Assembly (NCBI GenBank): GCA_900404475.1
Contig: OUQQ01000472.1
Coordinates: 1-16,599 of the forward strand
Length of the DNA stretch: 16,599 nt
From: Spongospora subterranea
Taxonomy: Eukaryota; Endomyxa; Phytomyxea; Plasmodiophorida; Plasmodiophoridae
Direction: 5' to 3'
Numbering within the stretch: position 1 is the stretch's first letter; each line of letters begins with the position of its first letter. Shown piece by piece: positions 8,848 through 16,599 of the stretch. Made by a program: the position numbers and the translations under genes. The notes under the pieces are model-generated. The model searched no databases. It was not told the origin of the DNA and saw nothing but the letters and a program-made list of their open reading frames with translations.

Positions 8848-9591
8848 TTGAGTCTCATCTACCGTCTCATCGTGATCGGCATTGATGGCAGCATAGTCGT
8901 CTGGGATCATAGCTTTGATGACGCTGTTGACGCGGTGATCACCGTCGATTCATCGAACCACGTCGACCTGTCCTGGACCTTGACTGATGCTGTCCAAGGC
9001 CAAGGCGACATTATTAACAAGGAGGTGCCAGCCCATCATGATCACCTGCGGTTCGCCTTCATCTCCCCTACTGGCTATGATCCAATACCGGCTGATTATC
9101 CAGCGCCGTTCGAACCATTATATGTGTCGGGACAGTGTTGAGCTATGACACATTCGAAAGGGGAAACTGATTAAAACCACGTCTCAGCAGTGGGCCTGTT
9201 TCTGGAACACAATATCTAACAGAAAAAATCGACTAGAGATGACGCTTTGACTCATTCGTCAGATAGAGACTACCGACAAGTCGTTTTATTGTGTAAACTA
9301 TCGGATCACCCGATTATTATTTCCAAGAATATGCGACACGACGACGAAAGCGATTATAATGTCAAAACGTGGTCCGCCCTGTTTACGTCCGGATATCTTT
9401 ATCAGCGATCACAACAGCCAGCGCTCAGGGAGGCCAGTTGGCGAAATCAAGAGGCGCTAACTCAGCAGATGGGAAATGTCACCAGATGGCAACAGGATGG
9501 ATGGCGAACGAGGCCTAACCAAGACTGTGTCGATGTGGTCGTACTGGGCAGCTGTCGCTGCAGTTCATGCATTATTGAACAACGTCAATAA
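8848..9591 (+). pseudogene. Decayed coding fragment, copy B of an inverted pair
   Basis: An open frame from 8848 to TGA at 9139 (98 codons; includes SIVVWDHSFDDAVDAV and YDPIPADYPAPFEPLY) is followed, after a frame change and stops, by KLIKTTSQQW, RLEMTL and another open stretch (9247-9591, includes DYNVKTWSALFTSGY). Corresponding pieces occur in copy A on the other strand, which shows that both descend from one coding sequence. Copy B keeps the longer N-terminal part. The original protein is not recognised; a mobile element, an integrated viral gene or a host gene are all possible. Confidence 0.5.
9032..9259 (+). repeat. Inverted repeat arm B of the gene 3-gene 4 spacer
   Basis: Partner of 8541-8749. 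The two arms are separated by about 280 bp of non-repeated sequence. No target-site duplication or clean terminal repeat is evident at the outer edges. Confidence 0.85.
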
Positions 9592-10599
9592 CTGAATCAG
9601 AAATTTGCAGAAATGGGACCTGATGATGTCTGCAGAATTTCAACGATTAATTAATCGCTGTTGTCATCTCGACGGTACTGTGGATATCGAAGGGGGCTCT
9701 ATCAGCAAAGGAAATGTCGCTGCCGGTGGATTATCTGCATTGTGGATCGTATTCAATTTCTACGGCAGACCTTACCCGATTTTCGCACAACCAGGGTTAG
9801 TTTATTGACGAAATCGTTAAACACCTAGCTGAAAGCGTCAGAAAATATTTCTCTACCGAGAGGCGGTACCCTCATTATTGGATTCATAGACGGTGCTGCA
9901 AACTTGTTCACAATGCGGGACTCAGAGAATCAACCAGTTTAAGAGTGAAGGTCCTGTCGGTTTACCATATCCGCTCTGTTTGCGTGTGATAGAGATTTTG
10001 GAAAATTGATTACCCAGTACAAGGATAAGATTCTAGATCAACGGGGCGGGGATTTCAAATCAAAGAGGCTGGAACTGCCAGGCAACATTTAAAGTTCTGA
10101 CGTGTTTTGGCCTTTTCCGAGTTAGACCAATTGCTAGTTCGCAAAATGCCAATGCCAAAGCTAAAGTGGCCTCAAATCTGACTAAATCAGGATATGGCAC
10201 CCAGAGTCAACCTAATGACAGCGGGTTGTCAGAACCTTTCGTGAATTTATGCGAGGACAGAGGGTTTTGCACCACAACGAACTTCTCACATTGTTGACGG
10301 GGTGTCACCTCTGCAGCGGTAAAAAAACAGGAAAATTCAGTGTACGAATTTGAGGCTCAAGCCCACCACAATCGCCTGGAGCAGACGATTTTCACTGGCA
10401 ATCTCCGCCTGTTAGATGAAGTCTGAAACGCCGACCCAAGCCAAAGCGCGCGTTTTCGACGTAAGGGGCTTGTCCCAGGCGCTGAATTAGACCCACATTC
10501 CTACAAGTCCTGTCGGGCCCGACTGTGGTCGACCTTAAATAAACGAGTGCAATGCCAATCACGCTGGGTCAATCCCTACACGCGACTGTTCGGGTGATG
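9592..10599. other. Spacer without recognisable gene
   Basis: About 1 kb. Apart from a 67-codon open stretch at 9605-9808 with no recognisable features, all frames are closed by frequent stops. No repeat, RNA gene or splice-consistent exon was found. Confidence 0.5.
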
Positions 10600-10606
10600 T
10601 GGCCCC

Positions 10607-10687
10607 CACGTGACGGGTTAGTCACGTTTCCGTCCCGGAGTCGGGTCATGCCGAATCATGTTACGCTGTCGCCACAAGTCACGTTTC
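10607..10687 (+). promoter_or_regulatory. Probable upstream regulatory region of gene 4
   Basis: CACGTGAC (10607-10614) is followed by two direct copies of AGTCACGTTTC (10620-10630 and 10677-10687), 57 bp apart. All three contain GTCACG or its complement. The cluster ends about 115 bp before the gene 4 ATG. An E-box/CRE-like site is the nearest known analogy; function is inferred. Confidence 0.45.
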
Positions 10688-10801
10688 GTTGGCCACATTG
10701 CATGGCTTCCTAGCTAGTGGCAGCGCCACATATGAACCATTTTGAGTCCATTTTCGATGCCAATCATCGTCCCCCCCCCATTCCATTATTGGTTATCGAT
10801 T

Positions 10802-13627
10802 ATGTTGAGCGGGCAACGCGTTCTTATCGTCATCGCACTGGTCAGGTGCGGCGTGGCCGCTGTAGGTGGAGCTGAAGACAACGGTTATGATCTCCATGAA
10901 GTCAGTATTATTTCCAACTATGCAATCGTACATTTTCTATTCGAATGCGAATCCTTTGGATATTAACTTCCAATTCTAATATTTACAATTCATCGTATTG
11001 TCCTTTTATGTTTTTTGAAAACGATGTTGCTTTTTGTGTTATAAGAAAAACCTCCACTAGTGGCCTTATTTATAGTTTCCACAGCAACATATACAGCGAC
11101 GCGATGATATTAGCGCCAGCAGCACAGCGTCGACCAATCCAGAATACCAAACTGTGGACATTCCTGATGATGATGGTGGGTTTTGCGCGCCGGTGTTCAA
11201 CCCGTGTTGATATTGTGTTCAGAGAGCCCAAGGTCCGAAGCTGACCCATTGGATCAAGAAGTGGAAAGTGGCGACGTTCCTGGAACGGAGCAAGGTGCGT
11301 GGATATTCGAGCCGAGACAATCGGAGTGCCCATCGCTTGTTTTGTCTTTCGTTCTAGAATCCGCCAGAGGCTGGGGGGTTTTCACAGGAATATCGAGGTG
11401 GCTAAAAGATACTTTGGACGACAGCATAGACGATTTCGAAATCGACTCGTTTTCCGACATATCAGACGAGGGTATGCCCCATCTAGCGATTTCGGTTTTC
11501 CGATTGGCTCATTGATGGCTATTCCAGAACCGAGCCCATCACGACGGGCCGGCAGAGGCTGGCATTCGCCACTTGATGCGCCTGTTCCACAGAGTATGCC
11601 CCGTGTTTTGGTGGCGAATAAGCAAATCGACTGGTCTCTTTTCGGAGTGTCCGAGATTTCACCTGTTTCTAGCTTTCGCGAACCATACTTCAACGAATGG
11701 CAGAGATCAACGGGTCGGTCCTCGAAATTCCAAATCGCTAAAGTTAATTGTCGTCTTTAGTGGATTCCACGACCGGTGACCAAGTTGTCGTACCGTCTAA
11801 AAGCCGGTTGCGCGACATGGGTGGTGCTCTTTGGCGCACTGTCAAAAGAATAATATTAAACGACCAGGATGTGCCAAATATCGATGTTGAACGCGGATAT
11901 GTTCCTCCTGGCAGAGGTAAGCCTCTTTGGCTGTGCCTTACGTCCTCTAACAACAATTCTGAATCCGGTTGTGTTGAAAAGAAAAAGGTGCTGCTGCTGG
12001 TTTTTCGAGCTTGCTCGCTTATGATGATTCTAGCTCAGAATCTGGCGGAATGGATGATGATGGTGCGGTCTTTTTTCCAGATTATTTAAGTTAACTGTGT
12101 TTCTGTGTATCAGAATATTTGTCCTTACGTGGCTCGGCGAGTTCGGGGACAAGTAGCTCGATCAGCGACGACAACACTTCAGTTTCGCGAACGACGGAAA
12201 ACCCTGCTGGCCAAATAACAGAAGCTGTTTCCAGTGACGGCGAAGGTACTTTATTATTCTTTTTTGTTACAACATCGTTTTGGAAAATTACTGATTGAGC
12301 TACATCTAAAAAATACATCAGCTGATTCGTCATTTGTTTGATTTCACTGCACCAGAATACGAAGAAAGTAGTTCGTCATTTATTCTTCTAAAAAATTTGT
12401 ACTGAGATTTTCTGCTGATAGTCCAACACGCTGCCGATGACGGCATGGCATCGTCACCGAGGACCCTGCCCACAACAATGAATGCTGTGCGAGAGAGGAT
12501 ATCTGAGGCCGAAAGCAGAAATTGGGCTGTTGTTGATGGTCACATTTTAGACAGGGAATCCTGGTCACAATCGACTTCGGGCAGTGTTTCAGCGGACGCA
12601 TCCAAATTCGCTCAACAGGAAACAGCGAGTGTTGCATCATTGGGAGCATCGACAAATATCTTGGCGACGGAGCAAGTTTTGACCACCGACAAACTCAGCA
12701 CGTCGTTGATCTCGCCATTAATAGCGTTGGCTTCAATTGCAAGCCAAGATTACCCCGCAACACCTGTTAAAAAATTTTTGTCAACGGAAGGACAAAGTAC
12801 ACCCGGTTCTTCGTTTTGCATAGCATTGCACTAATTTTCCTTGCTACAGGCGAGTCCATTGGAAATGCAATGGGCTCACGAGCAACGACTTCATCAAAAT
12901 CGAGACAGTCGGTGCTTGTCAAAGAGCTCACGGATGCACTGGAACGGAGTCATGACAGATTTGACTCTCAACCATATTCGTCTCTTAATGATGATTCTCC
13001 CGGGAACGATGATGGTAAATTCCCTAGTTCAATTAATCGAGCATCGACAACTTATCGTCGATCTCTGCAGCTGACCCTGAACCCTTTACTCGCGACGCCA
13101 TGCTTCTTTCCGAGACGATGCCCTTAGAACAATCCCAACTGTCTCCGGATACAACCATCGTCGACATCAGCAATGAAAAACCCAGAGTATCCATCCACCG
13201 ATTATCTGTGCATGATTTGAATGTTTTTTTTCAAGATGGGAGCTTAAAACTCCCTTTAATTTTTTGTTGTTTAATTCCGCTGTCAAAATTCGATAAGATA
13301 TTGCTGTTTGTTTGTTCTTAGTGTTGCCCTTCAACGTGATCTGTGTTCTAAATGTTAAATCAGGAGACCAAGGTTGAATTCTCTTGGCGGATTTACGCAG
13401 TCATGGGATTTGCATTGATCTTGGTCGTCGTTCTTGTATTGGCTTTGTTTGTTGTTCGAGCCGTGCTTAAGCGCCGTTGTGCTCGTGCTAGATTGATGAA
13501 AACAACATTGGATAGGTCGAAACTCGTTTTCGCCATGCGTCGGAAAAGCATTCATGGTGTCGAACAGCACCATCATGACTCGATCAATATGCACTCTGAT
13601 ACGGAAGAGCCTAACTATTTTGTATAA
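10802..13627 (+). CDS. Gene 4, many-exon type I membrane protein of the array family
   Basis: Thirteen exons: 10802-10900, 11085-11175, 11223-11294, 11358-11471, 11528-11713, 11761-11916, 11982-12062, 12114-12245, 12356-12367, 12422-12805, 12850-13014, 13071-13186, 13364-13627 (623 residues). The start MLSGQRVLIVIAL was chosen over an ATG at 10757 because it matches the signal peptides of genes 2 and 3. Residues 34-536 are acidic, Ser/Thr-rich and low in cysteine (DIPDDD, DSFSDISDE, SGGMDDD), with a sequon at N287. The N-terminal domain of genes 2 and 3 is absent. The helix is about 546-567. The tail carries MKTTLDRSKLVFAMR and HGVEQHHHDSINM. The last exon is 264 nt, exactly as in gene 3. Nine consecutive exons are phase 1-1. 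Weak points: the exon 7 acceptor (11981 or 11987, both in frame), exon 9 of only 12 nt, and a stop-free 63 nt intron at 11295-11357. Function unknown. Confidence 0.8.
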
Positions 13628-13760
13628 ATACATTGCAAAGATATCTACAATCACATTTTGATCTGCAGTATGTATATCGATTGAGTTTTTGGTTAACAAC
13701 AACGTAGAAACGCATAGGAGTCGATGGAAAACTACCCGATGTCGAATAACATTATGTTTA
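13628..13760. other. Gap between convergent gene 4 and PCIF1
   Basis: The two stop codons face each other across 133 bp. No AATAAA is visible for either gene in this gap, so the 3' ends may use variant signals or overlap. Confidence 0.5.
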
Positions 13761-16382
13761 TCATCTTTTCGTGTTGGGTTGAGGGGAATCCCTCTTCATC
13801 TTCCGTTTCTTGCGCGTAATAAACTGTTCCTGTAACTCGTCACGCTGGCGAGAGCGGAATGCGAGTAGAAGCTCGTTCAACACGGCAGAGCTTACTGGGT
13901 ACTTAAGTGAACCTGAAAAAAAATCAGTAAAAGACCTCAGAGACATAGCCAAATGAATAAAAAGTAAAACAGAAAAAAACACAGGTTGCAACAACAACCG
14001 AAGTTACGTAATACAAGCCGCTAAAACGCTTTACCGGCAGTATTTTGTAAGAAAAAAACAGATGTGTCGCAGGTCGAAATCTTATATCTTGACGGCCGAC
14101 GATGTTGAGCTCCATCACAGAACCCATGGGATTTTTGCTGCAGAATGAACACAATCAGACCGAAAAAAAGGCACGAAACAGGGACTTGTTTGGTGAAAAA
14201 TGAGGAACGTGATCAAACAACAGATAGACAACCCGTTAGACAAACTGATGAATTGTTGAAACAAGAGAAAAATAATAAAACGAGCAGAATACCACAATCG
14301 TAAACATTTAATATCCAAGTATGCGTGATTGCAGAACGAACGGAAAATACACACAAATAGAACATGTCTGTTGATTTTTTCATTTTGTTGACCGGTACCT
14401 GTAATGTAGCTTCAGCGCGGATGTAACGATGTGAGTGTAGCGCCATCCACGCATTAGTGGTCGACCGACGAGGAACCACGACGACAAAGGAGAGCGGCTC
14501 TTTGGTATCAGTTAAGAGCTCATTCATGCGCGTCGCCATACGATCAATTAACTCATCAATGAACGGGGGATTTGCCTACAGAAACCAATAGACGAAATCA
14601 AAACAAAGAACGTTCCGAAGATGACCAAAAATATCCACAAAAAGCCACAACAAAAGATCGTGTCAAGAGCAGGACCTGGTATGAGCCGGATGTGGGTCGT
14701 AATGAGAAGAATGAACCGACGGAGCCGAACACGGCATCAGTATCGGCGAACAGCGAAGCGAACTGACTCGTGAAGTAACAGTTTAAAGGCGAGGCAAAAC
14801 ATTCCATTCTGACGTCCAATCGCCGATGCAGGACCTCAAATACACTTTCGTGACACGCCGCCTGAACAAAGATGGCAAAAAACATAAGTAAACAACATTG
14901 CGAATATTTATCTTTGAAAAAATACACCAGTCTGAATTCGATAATTGAGATGTTGAAACTTCGTTAAAATGAGGTTGGCAAAAAAACAATTATGGAAATT
15001 TTACTGAGACAATGTGTTAGACAGACAATGATTAACCAACTCATGTACCTGCATACCGGTGTCGGCCAGAGAAGAATAGCGCAACAACAAAGTGAAAACC
15101 GATTCGTCGAGTTGCCCGGGAGGACCACGGTACATGTGCAGTAATTTATCGAAGTGTTCTTGCCGAACCTAACAAGAATGTAAAAATACATTGATAAAAC
15201 GTGAAAGAAAACGAACGATACGGAACGCCAACGATCGAATCAGACAAAGAGCGAGGAACGAAATTGTGAAGCTTTGAAAGTCAATGGCAGAAATACGAAA
15301 TGATGATGAGAAAGAATGGGTGACTGAATTTCAAACACCGAGCAGTTAAAGGACCACCCAGAAAACATGTTGAAGAAAAATCTAAAGTCTATGCGAGTAC
15401 CTTGACAGATATTTTGCGAGCAGCGAGATGAACAAAACAATCATGTATTGTTTTGGAGATTCGGGCGGGTGGCTGATCTCGAGCCAGACGGGCATTACGA
15501 ACGGCACGAGCACCAAGGTGACCTAGCTGCTTTACGATTGTCTTGGAAGCAGCCTCGGACAAGCGAGATGGCGACAGTCGACGTAGGTCTTCAGCCAAGG
15601 TGGCATCGATTACGATATCCTCCCCGTATGGAATTAAACAATCCATCACTAGCCAAAAAATTTGAAAATGTTGCCGAAGCAGGAAAACTAGAGAAAAACC
15701 AAAAAATTCAAGACAAATGCAATACAAATAAACTCTAGCAAACATTAGCTTTATATGAATGGAAAAAACACCAAGATCGAGAGCAACGCGAGAATCACTC
15801 GAAGAAGAAGACAAAGTTAACAGATTGTCTGGAATTAACTAATTATACATTTGCAAGGAGTTGCCTTATCGTGTAAAGGCTGTAATCGAGCATATTGCCA
15901 CTTATCAAATATTTCGGCTTCAACATTGGAGATCGAGCCGCCGGACGCGCTCTGACAAAGAGATGTGAGTTGGGATCGCATTTGAGACAGCGCCTAATCC
16001 AAACACGTTGTTAGCCACTTTGATTGTTGGTTTCGAAACGCTGAACAGTGAGGATTCTGTGAACCAAAAAAGGATAATACGGGCTTTAGCAAGAGACGAA
16101 TATCTGATTGTAGCAAAAACACTGGAAAACCACCTGCTGGCGATATATTTCGTCGTTGGGGAAAGAACGGGGCGGGATCGCTTCGGGGACTCCAATGTCG
16201 GAAGCTGGGGCTTTAACAGAGTTCCACATTGTTGATGACGGTGACGGCGTCATGGAACCGGACGCCACAACCAGATCGGTTGTGGCAGCAATTGGCTGGG
16301 TCTGGCGCCAGGCGGATAACGTGGCGTCCAGATCGTCGATAGCGTTCCCTAATGCTAGGCCGGGGCAGCTGGCAAACTGCAT
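13761..16382 (-). CDS. PCIF1: PCIF1/CAPAM-type cap-specific adenosine N6-methyltransferase (N-terminus uncertain)
   Basis: PCIF1 methylates N6 of the 2'-O-methyladenosine next to the mRNA cap (forming m6Am) with S-adenosylmethionine and binds phosphorylated RNA polymerase II. Exons on the minus strand: 16382-16134, 15993-15849, 15648-15401, 15168-15049, 14861-14676, 14575-14399, 14137-14035, 13912-13761 (459 residues as modelled, all junctions in frame). Family signatures: MECFASPLNCYF (273-284), DTDAVFGSVGSFF then SGSYQ running into ANPPF, with the catalytic NPPF at 318-321, EPLSFVVVVP, and TSVFFLQN (400-407). A basic C-terminal stretch RKKRKMKR (443-450) looks like a nuclear signal. The helical region before the catalytic part also aligns (MRSQLTSLCQ). 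The N-terminal WW domain of animal PCIF1 is not found; its exon may lie beyond the window, or be lost. The first ATG used is therefore provisional. Introns (100-261 nt) are longer than in the array genes. Confidence 0.9.
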
Positions 16383-16465
16383 TCTTTTCGACTCAAGGAC
16401 AAAAAAAGTGTAATTGCGAGTGTCGCAGAAAAAACCCGGGGAAATTGCGCAAAAGTAACGCAGAG

Positions 16466-16599
16466 ACACGGTATTGCACAGTTAAACCCTGTAAATTATT
16501 GAACCGTGTTTTTCGAGAGATACAGTAGTATTGTACAGTTAAACCCTGTAAATTATTGAACCGTGTTACTAGAGATAGAGTATTGCAGAGTTAAACCCT
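16466..16599. repeat. Tandem repeat of 52-57 bp running off the window end
   Basis: GTTAAACCCT recurs at 16481, 16538 and 16590 (spacings 57 and 52). The first two copies share GTTAAACCCTGTAAATTATT followed by GAACCGTGTT. In the first copy ACACGG and CCGTGT flank the core as inverted arms. The third copy is cut by the window end. The array lies just upstream of the visible PCIF1 5' part. Confidence 0.9.

Noticed and set aside
7926..9591. Integrated viral structural gene
   Set aside because: Composition alone suggested it. No specific motif was recognised, so origin is left open.
13352..13702. Minus-strand 115-codon open frame opposite the gene 4 last exon
   Set aside because: Antisense shadow of a well-supported paralogous exon.
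16481..16599. Telomeric repeat
   Set aside because: TTAAACCCT occurs once per 52-57 bp unit, not as a short perfect array such as CCCTAA or CCCTAAA.
1..16599. tRNA, rRNA or CRISPR array
   Set aside because: No tRNA T-arm with matching acceptor stem, no rRNA-like stretch and no regularly spaced short repeats were found.

Overview
This is eukaryotic nuclear DNA: every gene is split by GT-AG introns, mostly 44-260 nt, and two carry AATAAA poly(A) signals. I cannot name the species. The compact introns and a recognisable PCIF1/CAPAM gene fit a small-genome animal or a protist better than a fungus or plant. The window ends inside a tandem repeat, so it may be the end of a contig.

Plus strand, 1-13627: a head-to-tail array of four related membrane or secreted protein genes. 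Gene 1 (3-719) has lost its 5' part. Gene 2 (3003-4401), gene 3 (5460-7645) and gene 4 (10802-13627) start with matching signal peptides (ML[SG]..R...I, ending in a Gly-Gly). Genes 1, 3 and 4 end in one terminal exon, entered in phase 0, that encodes a single transmembrane helix and a short cytoplasmic tail. The tails share a His/Asp motif (H-x-x-[DE]-[EQ]-H-x-H-D), and genes 3 and 4 also share MKTTL..SKLVFA. Genes 2 and 3 share a four-exon N-terminal domain with the same intron phases. Gene 4 replaces it with a chain of symmetrical phase-1 exons encoding acidic, Ser/Thr-rich sequence. Gene 2 has no visible transmembrane exon and ends in a 35-residue tandem repeat. I recognise no described family. 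The layout looks like a rapidly diversifying receptor or surface-antigen family whose outer parts vary while the inner tail stays constant.

Spacers: 720-3002 and 7680-10801 hold no intact gene that I can support. Each contains a decayed pair of coding-like fragments in inverted orientation (1502-1607 with 1899-2014; 8541-8749 with 9032-9259). Short GC-rich regions with CGTCA/TGACG or GTCACG elements precede genes 2, 3 and 4.

Minus strand, 16382-13761: a PCIF1-type cap-adenosine N6-methyltransferase with the catalytic NPPF motif, convergent with gene 4. Its 5' end lies next to, or beyond, a 52-57 bp tandem repeat at 16466-16599. It is functionally unrelated to the surface-protein array.
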